NCBI RefSeq assembly: GCF_031954365.1
Contig: NZ_JAUSVZ010000014.1
Length of the DNA stretch: 64,000 nt
Strand: one strand, 5' to 3'
Source: Brevibacillus aydinogluensis
GTDB lineage: Bacteria; Bacillota; Bacilli; Brevibacillales; Brevibacillaceae
Shown: positions 39,957-48,788 of the stretch, one piece after another
How the letters are laid out: each line of letters starts with the position of its first letter
How positions within the stretch are numbered: the stretch's first letter is position 1
Position numbers and translations under genes: made by a program
Notes under the pieces: generated by a model
The model's input: the letters and a program-made list of their open reading frames with translations, nothing else
Database searches by the model: none
Told to the model about the DNA's origin: nothing

Positions 39957-40937
39957 CTATCCCCTGACTTCCAGCAATACTTTCCCTGTGCTTTGTCTGC
40001 TCTCCACCCACTCGTGGGCTTTGGCCGCTTCTTCCAGCGGAAACCGCCTCCCGATCCTGATGCGCAGACGCCCGTCGGCCAGAAGGCGAAACACCTGCTC
40101 CGCCGTATCATGCAAGAGATGGGGACGCATTTTCCGGGTCGTGCCGAAGCTGAATCCGAGCACGGAGCGGCAGCTTGCGTGCAAGTCTTTTGTCGCAAAC
40201 GTCCCGACGGCCCCGCCTGCATTTCCGAAGTGAACCAGCCTGCCGTACGGAGCGAGGCAGGTCATGCTTTTTTCCGAGACCCATCCGGAAATCGAATCCA
40301 GGATGACATTGGCCCCTTCCCCGTTTGTGAGCTGGTTTACCTTTTCCGCAAAGTCTTCCCGCTCGTAGCAGATGACGTGATCCGCACCGGCTTCCAGAGC
40401 GGCCGCCGCTTTTGCCTCGCTGCCGACCGTCCCGATGACGAGGCCAGCGCCCAGAATTTTGGCCAACTGGATCGCCGTCGTGCCAATGCCGCCTGCCGCG
40501 GCATGGATCAGGACCGTTTCGCCCGGTTCCAGTCTGGCCACATCGGCGAGCAGTTTGTAGGATGTGAAGGAAACGACCGGACAGGCCGCTGCCGTATCCA
40601 CATCCACCTCGTCGGGGAGTGCAAAGGTGAGCTGTTCGTCCGCGACCGCATACTCCGCGTACGATCCGTGCTGCGGAAACGCAATCACGCGCTGGCCCAC
40701 CTTGACGCGCTTTACGTCGGCCCCCACCCGCTCGACAATTCCGACCGCATCCAGGCCGGGAATGAACGGGAGCGTGCCTGTCCCCTTTTTCCCGTACCTC
40801 GATTTAATATCAGCAAAATTTACGCTGGTTTTTTCGACACGAATTAATACTTGTCCAGAATGGATCTCCGGCAATTCCACGTCCGTGTAGATCATCGTTT
40901 CCGGTCCGCCAAACTGCGTGACCACGATCGCTTTCAT
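39957..40937 (-). CDS. NADPH:quinone oxidoreductase (medium-chain dehydrogenase family)
   Basis: 326 residues. An N-terminal GroES-like domain (SGQVLIRVEKTSVNFADIKSRYG, FIPGLDAVGIVERVG) and a Rossmann domain (VLIHAAAGGIGTTAIQLAKILGA) with the AGGIG nucleotide motif; the zinc-binding Cys/His set of alcohol dehydrogenases is absent, as in quinone oxidoreductases. It probably reduces quinones or enones with NADPH. The ATG at 40937 is preceded by GGGGGAATGAAGGG. It lies 68 bases after lysR on the same strand. Confidence 0.9.
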   Translation of the reverse strand: MKAIVVTQFGGPETMIYTDVELPEIHSGQVLIRVEKTSVNFADIKSRYGKKGTGTLPFIPGLDAVGIVERVGADVKRVKVGQRVIAFPQHGSYAEYAVADEQLTFALPDEVDVDTAAACPVVSFTSYKLLADVARLEPGETVLIHAAAGGIGTTAIQLAKILGAGLVIGTVGSEAKAAAALEAGADHVICYEREDFAEKVNQLTNGEGANVILDSISGWVSEKSMTCLAPYGRLVHFGNAGGAVGTFATKDLHASCRSVLGFSFGTTRKMRPHLLHDTAEQVFRLLADGRLRIRIGRRFPLEEAAKAHEWVESRQSTGKVLLEVRG

Positions 40938-41005
40938 CCCTTCATTCCCCCCACCGGCCGTTTTTCTATTTATTTCTTCAGGGCTTCCATGTTCGTTTCG
41001 TCCAG

Positions 41006-41911
41006 TCAGCTGCGGGCAGCTGCTTCCGGCTGGGACGTACCCGTGCCCCCTTCGTCACGAAACTGGCGAATGGTCTCAAGCAGTTTCCGCATCGAACTGG
41101 ACAAAATCGCGTCGCGTCGGCGAATGAACACCGTGGAGACGCGGCCAAACTCGTGCGGAATGGAATGACAGCGGATGCGTCCCGCCTCCTCCAGGTGAGC
41201 AACAGCTGCCCTAGGCACGAGCGAGACCCCCAATCCGGAGGCGGCCATGGCCAAAATCGTCTCCAGCGTGCCAAACTCCATGATCCGCGACGGTGTAATC
41301 CCTTCCGCCGCGAGCCACTGCACCAGCCGGGCCCGATAGCCGCAGCCGGAGCGAAACACGAGCAGCGGTCTGGATTTGCATTCGTCAAGTGTATGGGAAG
41401 CACCGTCGCCGCTCGCGATCAGGACCAGCTCTTCTTCCGTCAACAGCTCCTGGGCAATCTCCGGATGCTCGATCGGTCCGCTGACAAACGCGCCGTCCAA
41501 CTCATAGGCCAGCACATCGTTCACCAGGTGTTCCGTCACCCCGGTTACCAGCGACAGATCGACGCGCGGATACCGACCGCAGTAGACAGACAGGATCGCC
41601 GGCAAGCCGGAGACCGTCTCGACAGAGCCGATCAACAGCGGGCCGGACGGATTCTCCTCGTCCTGAAACGCCTTTTCCATCTCGTCCATCATCGCCAAAA
41701 TCTTCTGCGCGTAAGAAAGCAGCTTTCTGCCCTCGGGATTCAGCGTCACCCCTCGCGAATGCCGATAAAACAAGGGCGTTCCCAGCTTTCGCTCCATATG
41801 CTGAATGCGCGCCGTCACGTTGGACTGCACGTAATTAAGCGCCCGGGCCGCCCGGCTGACGCTGCCGTGTTGAGCGACGGTTTGAAAAATGCGCAGATCA
41901 CTCAGTTCCAC
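41006..41911 (-). CDS. LysR-family transcriptional regulator
   Basis: 301 residues. The N-terminal helix-turn-helix (LSDLRIFQTVAQHGSVSRAARALNYVQSNVTARIQHMERKLGTPLFYR) and the substrate-binding domain are complete. It is divergent from the DMT transporter gene at 42025, and its likely target is that gene, the classical LysR arrangement; it could also drive the oxidoreductase downstream. The start is a GTG at 41911 with GGGGAGGAG close upstream. An earlier ATG at 41980 has no ribosome binding site. Confidence 0.9.
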   Translation of the reverse strand: MELSDLRIFQTVAQHGSVSRAARALNYVQSNVTARIQHMERKLGTPLFYRHSRGVTLNPEGRKLLSYAQKILAMMDEMEKAFQDEENPSGPLLIGSVETVSGLPAILSVYCGRYPRVDLSLVTGVTEHLVNDVLAYELDGAFVSGPIEHPEIAQELLTEEELVLIASGDGASHTLDECKSRPLLVFRSGCGYRARLVQWLAAEGITPSRIMEFGTLETILAMAASGLGVSLVPRAAVAHLEEAGRIRCHSIPHEFGRVSTVFIRRRDAILSSSMRKLLETIRQFRDEGGTGTSQPEAAARS

Positions 41912-42024
41912 GCCGCTCCTCCCCCTTCCTCTCTCTTCCACTCTGGTATCAATCATAATGATGAGTACAATCATTTTCAATCGTTTTACATGATAAAAAT
42001 TCCGGAATATGATGGAGATCGTGA

Positions 42025-43017
42025 ATGAGTCAAAGCAATGGAAAGGCAGGCAATCACAGCAACATGAATACCAACCACATTCTCAAAGGGGCATTTTTGT
42101 GCCTGATCGCGAGCGTCGCATGGGGAGCAATGTTTCCCGTGGCCGAAAGCGCGTTTGCTCATCTCGATCCGTTTTTCTTTTCCGTCATCCGCTACTCCGC
42201 CGTCTCCGTCATCCTGTTGGTCCTCTTGTGGCTGAAGGAAGGCGGGCGGGCGCTTCGCTTTGACGGCCGCGGCGCATCGCTCTGGTTTTTCGGCACGATG
42301 GCGTTTACCGTCTACAACCTGTTAATCTTTTGGGGCCAAAACCAATTGGGCACGTCGGGCGTGATTCTCGCTTCGGTGATGGAAGCGCTGATGCCGATGA
42401 TTTCGGTGCTGGTGCTGTGGATCTGGAGCCGGAAGCAGCCGGCGCCGTTTACTGTCGGCTGCATCGCGGTGGCCCTGGTCGGCTGCTTTCTGGTGATTAC
42501 CAAAGGGGATTTGCACGCATTTCTCCTGGGAACCGACCGGCTGTTTCCGGTTCTCGTGATTTTTGTCGGCGTCCTGGGCTGGGTCATCTACACGATTGGC
42601 GGCAATGTTTTCGCCGAGTGGTCCGTACTCCGCTACTCCACACTGAGCTGCGTGCTGGGCACCGCCACTTCGCTTGCAATCGTTCTCGTGCTGTCTGCTT
42701 TCGGCATGTTGTCCGTCCCTGCGCTGCCGTCGATCTGGTCGGCCGGCCCCGAGCTTGGCTTCATGATCCTGGTCGCCGGCGTGCTGGCACTGGTCAGTTG
42801 GAATGCGGGCGTGAAGCTGTTGACGCCAATCAACGGCATCCTGTTTATCAACTTCGTGCCCGTCACCACCTTTGTCATCTCCGTGATGCAGGGGTACCGC
42901 CTCACCCTGTTTGATGTGGGGGGAACGCTCCTGATCATCGCGGCGCTGATCGCCAACAACCTTTATCAGCGCAGACAGCTCAAGCTGTCCGCCGCGGCCG
43001 CCCGCGCAACCTCATAA
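42025..43017 (+). CDS. EamA/DMT-family transporter
   Basis: 330 residues with ten predicted membrane helices in two EamA repeats (first GAFLCLIASVAWGAMFPVAESAFAHLDP; second beginning PVLVIFVGVLGWVIYTIGG). DMT proteins export amino acids or metabolites, or import drugs; no substrate can be given. A divergent LysR gene 113 bases away probably regulates it. The ATG at 42025 follows GGAG. A bidirectional terminator is at 43063. Confidence 0.88.
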   Translation: MSQSNGKAGNHSNMNTNHILKGAFLCLIASVAWGAMFPVAESAFAHLDPFFFSVIRYSAVSVILLVLLWLKEGGRALRFDGRGASLWFFGTMAFTVYNLLIFWGQNQLGTSGVILASVMEALMPMISVLVLWIWSRKQPAPFTVGCIAVALVGCFLVITKGDLHAFLLGTDRLFPVLVIFVGVLGWVIYTIGGNVFAEWSVLRYSTLSCVLGTATSLAIVLVLSAFGMLSVPALPSIWSAGPELGFMILVAGVLALVSWNAGVKLLTPINGILFINFVPVTTFVISVMQGYRLTLFDVGGTLLIIAALIANNLYQRRQLKLSAAAARATS

Positions 43018-43062
43018 AAAATCGTTCGCTGCATTGGGCAGCACCATCCTCGTCCGTGCAGC

Positions 43063-43096
43063 AAAAAAGACCACCTGACGTCAAGGTGGTCTTTTC
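43063..43096. terminator. Bidirectional terminator between the DMT transporter and lipoprotein genes
   Basis: The stem AAGACCACCT / AGGTGGTCTT is flanked by A- and T-runs. Confidence 0.87.
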
Positions 43097-43101
43097 AATA
43101 T

Positions 43102-43938
43102 CTATTTGTTGATGCTGTTCAATACAACGTTCCATTGTGATTCATGGTCTTTGGAGATGACACTTCCCTGTCTAGTCGTCAGCCGGAAATCCTTTTCTCC
43201 CTTCAAGAACACCAGGTATTCCTTGCCTACCTCCACATCAGCCGGCAAATTGATGATGGCACTGTCCTGGTCGAGCTCTCCTTTGTACGCTTGCAAAATG
43301 TCTGCCGTAACGGTCTTTACATACTCGTTTTCATGCACGATTTCCACAGGCATGACATGAAGCACAAAATCGGACTGATCTATCAATTCTTCCGTACTGC
43401 TCGCCTTCTCTACGATGTGAACGTTCTTTTTCGTCAGCCGCTTTGCCTCCGGAGAATTTTGAATGTAGGTCACCATGTCGTCTTTCTTTCTGTTCATCAC
43501 AATGTTTTCATTGCCACGTAATTGATTCTTGTCGATTTCAATGATCGTCTCCTCTCCGATCGGCGTATAGACAGGCCGGGGATACAGCTCATGTTCCCAG
43601 TATTCCAGAAACAACAAATACTCTTTCCCTTTTTTCAACGCATCTTTCGCTTCATACACATCAATTGACTTCGCGTTTACATTCCCTTTCAATTCCGTTT
43701 TCACAGCGACAGTGTATCGGTAGGTGTTGGTGCTGCTGAATTTCGCTTCATCCACTACTTCGCCAATCACGACATGGTCAGAAGCCTTTACGGCATCGTC
43801 TACGTTTGTTATTGCTGTCACGGTTTCTCCTTCCCTGCTGGTAATGTGCAAAGAAGCATCACGATGATCCGGCGTGCAACCCGTGATTACAAACAGGGAC
43901 AGAATGGCCATTGTGAAAACTTTCTTCAGCTGTTTCAC
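43102..43938 (-). CDS. Lipoprotein with two copies of a domain shared with the island protein
   Basis: 278 residues. The N-terminus is a lipoprotein signal (VFTMAILSLFVITGC). Two repeats of about 100 residues follow: NVDDAVKASDHVVIGEVV ... KGKEYLLFLEYW and STEELIDQSDFVLHVMPV ... VGKEYLVFLKGE. The single domain of the 198-residue protein at 35715 has the same layout (SIDDIVKDAKVIIKGKVP ... HEGEYLLFLNG). Function unknown. GC content is lower than in neighbours. The GTG at 43938 follows GGAGG. Confidence 0.75.
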   Translation of the reverse strand: MKQLKKVFTMAILSLFVITGCTPDHRDASLHITSREGETVTAITNVDDAVKASDHVVIGEVVDEAKFSSTNTYRYTVAVKTELKGNVNAKSIDVYEAKDALKKGKEYLLFLEYWEHELYPRPVYTPIGEETIIEIDKNQLRGNENIVMNRKKDDMVTYIQNSPEAKRLTKKNVHIVEKASSTEELIDQSDFVLHVMPVEIVHENEYVKTVTADILQAYKGELDQDSAIINLPADVEVGKEYLVFLKGEKDFRLTTRQGSVISKDHESQWNVVLNSINK

Positions 43939-44033
43939 AATAAAATCCTCCAATCTTGATAGGATTATGTGATCGCGCCCGCCACTCGTGCTCATGCGGC
44001 GGCGTTTACCGCACACGTGCGGCTGAAAAACAC

Positions 44034-44076
44034 GAAACGGAAGCAAGTCCCCTATCTGGGGCCGCTTCCGTTTTCG
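44034..44076 (-). terminator. Terminator after the signal peptidase gene
   Basis: A stem AACGGAAGC / GCTTCCGTT encloses a second CCCC/GGGG stem. The flanking T-run on the minus strand is moderate. Confidence 0.6.
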
Positions 44077-44145
44077 TCGTTCGCTTCTCCATGACCATCG
44101 AATGCAGCAGTGCGGCCGCTTGTCAATCCGCCTTCAAATCCGCCT

Positions 44146-44703
44146 TCAGAACGGCCATTCCAATTTGGTGCCAATCACGTGGTCGAGCGGAATAAAGCCG
44201 ATGTCCCGACTGTCCCGGCTGTTGTTGCGGTTGTCCCCCATCACGAAGATGTGGTTGTCGGGCACGACGACTTTTTCCAAGCCGTCGTACTGGGCTGTCT
44301 CCTTGATGTACGGTTCGTCCAGCGGCTTGCCGTTGCGGTACACCTGGTGATTCTTAAATTCCAGGACGTCGCCCGGTTTGCCGATTACGCGCTTGACGTA
44401 CATGAAATCTTCCTTTTGATTGCCCAGCATCAGGTGAATCAACGGATGGTTCATCAGGTCATCCCGGATTGTGCGCTCTCGGTTTACACGGCTGTCGATC
44501 ACGACGATGTCGCCGTAATCTGGCAGGTACGAAAAGGTGTGGGAGAGTTTGGACACGTAGATCCTCTGCTGATCATGCAGCGTCGGGTCCATGGAGTGGC
44601 CTTCCACCTTGAACGGTTGGAAAACGAAGACGCCCAGAACCAGCGCCAGCAATGCCGCGAAGACGATGGAACTAATCCAATCCCAAATCTCTTTGAGCTT
44701 CAC
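44146..44703 (-). CDS. Signal peptidase I
   Basis: 185 residues, the short Bacillus-type SipS/SipT form with one N-terminal membrane helix (WISSIVFAALLALVLGVFVFQPF). The catalytic Ser is in VEGHSMDPTL and the catalytic Lys in YVKRVIGKPGD; the GDNRNNSRDSRDIG box is complete. It removes signal peptides outside the membrane. The GTG at 44703 is preceded by AAAGGCGGG. It is probably one of several sip genes of the genome. Confidence 0.95.
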   Translation of the reverse strand: MKLKEIWDWISSIVFAALLALVLGVFVFQPFKVEGHSMDPTLHDQQRIYVSKLSHTFSYLPDYGDIVVIDSRVNRERTIRDDLMNHPLIHLMLGNQKEDFMYVKRVIGKPGDVLEFKNHQVYRNGKPLDEPYIKETAQYDGLEKVVVPDNHIFVMGDNRNNSRDSRDIGFIPLDHVIGTKLEWPF

Positions 44704-44841
44704 AAGCAGCCCGCCTTTCGTACAAGTTTGTCTACCACGTATGATAGCACAAACTCGGCTGCAAATTAACCGGGCCAGCTCGCTCCCCCTCTCTCCTTCA
44801 CGGCAGCCCGCGAAATCCCCGTGAATTTCCCCGGACAACCG

Positions 44842-45237
44842 TCAAGCGATTACCTCCACATCGGGGTTGTAGCGCCGCACATACCAAAGCAGATCGTCTC
44901 CGCCCACCCCGCTGGACGCCGGACGATGCGGCTGCTGCATCAGATAGCTGGCAAGCTGTTTTGCCCCTCTCTCCAGCCGTTTACGCGCCGCATCCGGCAG
45001 CGTCAACACGTGCGGAACGAGCAGCTGCAGGTACCAGACCCCCCGCTGCTCCTCGGAAATGTCAATCTCCAGTTCGATATCACTGCTGTCAAATGCAAAC
45101 AGATGGTTGAACAGCGACTCTCTCGCGTTCGCGTCCAATTCCGACACGTCAAGCCTTTGCACACTCAGGTAATACTCGTCATTGAACAGGACAATCTGTT
45201 CGTCAATCGGTTGGTACTTCTTTTTCAGCGGGTCCAT
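44842..45237 (-). CDS. Unknown 131-residue protein
   Basis: A soluble, acidic protein (MDPLKKKYQPIDEQIVLFNDEYYLSVQRLDVSEL at the start; DLLWYVRRYNPDVEVIA at the end). No known domain. The ATG at 45237 follows GGAGGT. It lies upstream of the sip gene on the same strand and downstream of repeat copy D. It seems a real gene on ribosome binding site and composition. Confidence 0.6.
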   Translation of the reverse strand: MDPLKKKYQPIDEQIVLFNDEYYLSVQRLDVSELDANARESLFNHLFAFDSSDIELEIDISEEQRGVWYLQLLVPHVLTLPDAARKRLERGAKQLASYLMQQPHRPASSGVGGDDLLWYVRRYNPDVEVIA

Positions 45238-45358
45238 GTGCGTACCTCCGTTTCTTTTCGTGATATTTTTCAGAATAAAACGACAATGGGTGTTTCAGCA
45301 AGATCTGTCTGTCTGTTTGTGCACACTCACGACCTGGCTGTCCCCGCAAGCGTAAAAA

Positions 45359-45736
45359 AGGCCTTGCTCAATCGGCAAGACCTCAGACTGAAGACAAACG
45401 GTTCATTGTATAAGCGTCCATAAGAAAATGATTTCCAGGCCGAAAGGCCTGACCATTCATCAACCGAAACTGTAGACAACGTACATCGCATGGAGAGATG
45501 GGCCAAGCGAGCTCCTTTGACGACCGGCTCAGCGGAAAAACGATGACGCGGGGACCAACAGGGGACACAAGTCTCACTTCATCGAAACACCCAGATGTTT
45601 GTCCCCTGCCCGCGTCGCGTTTTGGAGCGGACTTCATCCGCTTCTGTGCTGGGCGTCAAGCGAGCGAGCGGGCCCGATCTCCCATGCGCCGCGAACATTG
45701 TCTACACGCTGAGGCCTTGCCCAATCGGCAAGACCT
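45359..45736 (-). repeat. Terminator-associated repeat, copy D, with duplicated hairpin
   Basis: The 328-bp repeat (45384-45711), the same length as copy C and mostly identical to it, is flanked by 25-bp copies of the sftA terminator hairpin (45359-45383 and 45712-45736, one mismatch). Read from sftA the order is stop, hairpin, repeat, hairpin copy, T-run. C and D differ mainly in a short block corresponding to 45465-45485. Confidence 0.9.
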
Positions 45737-45755
45737 TTGCAGCATTCCTGATATG

Positions 45756-48605
45756 CTAGAACAGTGACGATCCTTCTGCCAGCGCCTCCGCGTCCTCGCG
45801 GGTGATCAGCACGGCGCGGGGCTTGCCGCCGTTCTGACCGGCGACGTAGCCGTCCGCCTCCATCATCTCGATCAGGCGGGCCGCCCGGTTGTACCCGATG
45901 CGGAAGCGGCGCTGCAGGGCAGAGGCGGAAGCCTGTCCCTGTTCCGCGACAAAGAGCAGCGCCTCGTGGTACAGCGGATCGTCGCCCATGTCGTACGACT
46001 GGACCTGCTGCTCCAGTTCCTCTTTGCTAAACAGGTAAGACGGCTTTCGCTGCTGTTTGATCGCGCGCGTGATCCGCTCGATTTCGTCGTCCGAGACGTA
46101 GTTCCCCTGCAGGCGAACAGGAGTGACCCCGCTCTCCAAAAAGAGCATGTCGCCCCGTCCCAGCAGCCGCTCCGCGCCCGACTGGTCGAGGATGGTGCGG
46201 GAATCCACCTGTGAAAAAACGGCAAAGGCGAGACGGGTGGGCACGTTGGCTTTGATGTTGCCCGTGATCACGTCCACGGACGGCCGCTGCGTGGCCAGCA
46301 GCAGGTGAATGCCGCAAGCCCGCGCCTTTTGCGCAATGCGAATAATGCATTCCTCCACATCCTGCGGCGAGACCATCATCAGGTCGGCCAATTCATCGAT
46401 CACGATTACGATGTACGGCAGCGGCTGGTCGACGGTCTGATTATAACGTTCGATGTCACGCGCACCCGCGTCGACGAAGAGCGCATAGCGTTTTTCCATC
46501 TCCTCCACCGCCCACTTCAGGGCGGCTGTCGCCTGCTTGGCGTCTGTCACCACTGGCGTCACCAGATGGGGCAGATGGTTGTACGGAGCCAGTTCCACCA
46601 TTTTCGGGTCGATCAACAGCAGCCGCACTTGTTCCGGCGTCGCCTTGTACAAGAGGCTGACGATGATCGAGTTGATGCAGACGCTTTTCCCCGAGCCGGT
46701 GGCACCCGCGATCAGTCCGTGCGGCATCTTCTTGATGTCGGCGACGATCGGCTCCCCGCCAATGTCCATGCCGAGCGCCACGGCCAGCGGTGACGGATGC
46801 TCGCGGAATTTCGCCGAGCCGATGATCCGGCTGATCAGGACCGGCTGACTGGTCAGGTTGGGGACCTCAATCCCGACGGCGTTGCGGCCGGGGATCGGCG
46901 CCTCGATGCGGATGTCCTTGGCCGCCAGGTTCAGCTTGATGTCGTCAATGAGGCTGGTGATTTTGTTCACCTTGACCCCAGGCGCCGGCTGCAGTTCAAA
47001 ACGCGTGACGGACGGCCCCTTGACGATGCCCACCACCTGGGCGTTGACGTTGAAGTTGGCCAGCGTCTCCTCCAAAAGCATTTTTTGAATCTGCGTGTGT
47101 TCGTCGTCGTCTTCGCTCATCGGCGGGCAGGGGTCGAGCAGATCGAGCGAAGGCAGCTCGTAAGACGGTTCCGCAGTTCCTGCAGCCGACGATGCCCTTT
47201 CCTGCACGGCGGCAGAGGCGGCAATTTCTTTTGCGCTCATCTCCTGTTCCCGGACTGCCCATCCTGCGGCAGCATCCAACTCGGCGGCTTGAGGCTGTTC
47301 CGCAAGGTCGCAAGCAGTCGATTCGGGAGCGGACGCCTCCCATGCAGGGGAGAGCGGCTTGGCCGCCGATTCGTCCGACAGCGCTGGCGCCTGCGTTTCT
47401 CCCGGTTCTGTCGGCACCTCGTCTGCATCTTCGTCCGCTGTTTGGGCGGGCACTGCCGGCGATTCGCACGCGACATCCATCGGCGCCTCTGATTTTTCCG
47501 ACGGCGTCGTCTCTGTTTCCAGCACCGTCTCTGTTTCCAGCACCGTCTCTGTTTCAGGCAACGTTTCTGTCTCTGCCACCAACTCTGTCTCAAGTACCGC
47601 GTCTGTCTCCGGCACCATCTTTGTCTCCGGCCCCGGTTCCATCTCATGCGCCGTCTCGGACACCGTCTCCGCATTCGTCACAGCCTCGGCTGCTGCCGTG
47701 TTATTGAACACCACATCACGTGTTGTCAGCTCATCGGAGGCCGCCGATTCTGCTTGTACCTCCGAAACGTCCCGTGCTTCAGCAGCTTCCCCCGCATCCG
47801 TACCGTTCTTTGCTGCGGGCACTTCCTGTTTGGTCCACGGGAGCGTTGCAGCCGTCTCTGCCGCCGGTTCATTCGGCTGCAGTTCCGCCGAAACAGCGTC
47901 TGTCTCCGCTTTAGCCGTCAACTCGGGACGGTCCGCAGCCTCCTCCGCGTTTACAAATTCCCGCTTGTTGTCCGCTCCGGCGTAGAAGATCCCGGACGTC
48001 GTGTGAATCCGGTGCTCCGTCTCCCGCGTGGACGGCGTCATTTTTCCGTATACCGGGGAGATGAACTCCGACGGCTTATATGTACGTTTTTCCGCAGCAG
48101 CCCCCGCCGGGCGCAACGGCTCGGCTTTTCTCTCCTCACGTCGGACCGTTTCTGTTTTAACGCGATCTATTTTGCGCGGGGTATGCTCAGCCCCCCGCTT
48201 TTCTTGAATCACTTCCGGCTTCACTTGTTCGCCGGCCTTCATACCGTCGGCGATGCTGCGGGCGGATGAGCCGCTGCGAAAGACCAGATCAGGCCCTGAG
48301 TACACACTGTCACCCCGCCCGGGCTTGTCCATCTCCACCGGCTCTCTCTTCTTCGGCCGGTGAAGCTCCTCGTCCGAGATCACGGGAAAGCGAAAATGGC
48401 GTTGCCTCTCCCTTCTCGGAAACTCCGGTTCCTGCTCGTCGCCCCGCTGTTTCGGGTAAATGTTCTTTGTCTTTGCCCGGAGTTGACCGGCGGCTGGTCC
48501 GGCAGGTGGGCGATAACGGACGGTTTCACGCTCCAGCTCCTGCTCTCGCTCCTGCTCTTCTTCTCCCAGCACATATCGGATCATCTTTTGCAGCCACGAC
48601 CACAT
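45756..48605 (-). CDS. sftA: DNA translocase SftA (FtsK/SpoIIIE family, soluble)
   Basis: 949 residues. There is no membrane segment; residues 1-480 are a charged, Glu/Thr/Ala-rich linker, and the ATPase follows with GATGSGKS (Walker A, about residue 630), LLLIDPKMVEL, IVIDELADLMM (Walker B) and LLATQRPSVDVITG. A C-terminal winged helix (RRFRIGYNRAARLIEMMEADGYV) reads DNA orientation. The absence of N-terminal helices and the length match SftA of Bacillus subtilis, which clears chromosome DNA from the closing septum. The linker contains near-perfect short repeats (47509-47600). The ATG at 48605 has an AAAGGAA-type site. Confidence 0.92.
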   Translation of the reverse strand: MWSWLQKMIRYVLGEEEQEREQELERETVRYRPPAGPAAGQLRAKTKNIYPKQRGDEQEPEFPRRERQRHFRFPVISDEELHRPKKREPVEMDKPGRGDSVYSGPDLVFRSGSSARSIADGMKAGEQVKPEVIQEKRGAEHTPRKIDRVKTETVRREERKAEPLRPAGAAAEKRTYKPSEFISPVYGKMTPSTRETEHRIHTTSGIFYAGADNKREFVNAEEAADRPELTAKAETDAVSAELQPNEPAAETAATLPWTKQEVPAAKNGTDAGEAAEARDVSEVQAESAASDELTTRDVVFNNTAAAEAVTNAETVSETAHEMEPGPETKMVPETDAVLETELVAETETLPETETVLETETVLETETTPSEKSEAPMDVACESPAVPAQTADEDADEVPTEPGETQAPALSDESAAKPLSPAWEASAPESTACDLAEQPQAAELDAAAGWAVREQEMSAKEIAASAAVQERASSAAGTAEPSYELPSLDLLDPCPPMSEDDDEHTQIQKMLLEETLANFNVNAQVVGIVKGPSVTRFELQPAPGVKVNKITSLIDDIKLNLAAKDIRIEAPIPGRNAVGIEVPNLTSQPVLISRIIGSAKFREHPSPLAVALGMDIGGEPIVADIKKMPHGLIAGATGSGKSVCINSIIVSLLYKATPEQVRLLLIDPKMVELAPYNHLPHLVTPVVTDAKQATAALKWAVEEMEKRYALFVDAGARDIERYNQTVDQPLPYIVIVIDELADLMMVSPQDVEECIIRIAQKARACGIHLLLATQRPSVDVITGNIKANVPTRLAFAVFSQVDSRTILDQSGAERLLGRGDMLFLESGVTPVRLQGNYVSDDEIERITRAIKQQRKPSYLFSKEELEQQVQSYDMGDDPLYHEALLFVAEQGQASASALQRRFRIGYNRAARLIEMMEADGYVAGQNGGKPRAVLITREDAEALAEGSSLF

Positions 48606-48788
48606 GTTGCAACGTTCCTTTCTTTCATTACCTACCTTTTGTATCGAGTGATTTTCTCTTTCATATTAGCATGAATCATCCGCTGGTTTTTACGCCCAAT
48701 GTTTTTTTCTAAAATTCCGCAACCTTTTTTTTCATAAAACGTAGTAGATATTGGGAATGAAAAGACAATCTAAGGGAGGATGAGAAAC

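Noticed and set aside
34581..45736. Repeats A-D as a CRISPR array or as group IIC introns
   Set aside because: Copies are kilobases apart without spacers, and the flanking hairpin duplications and terminal inverted repeats do not fit intron insertion; no domain V is visible in them.
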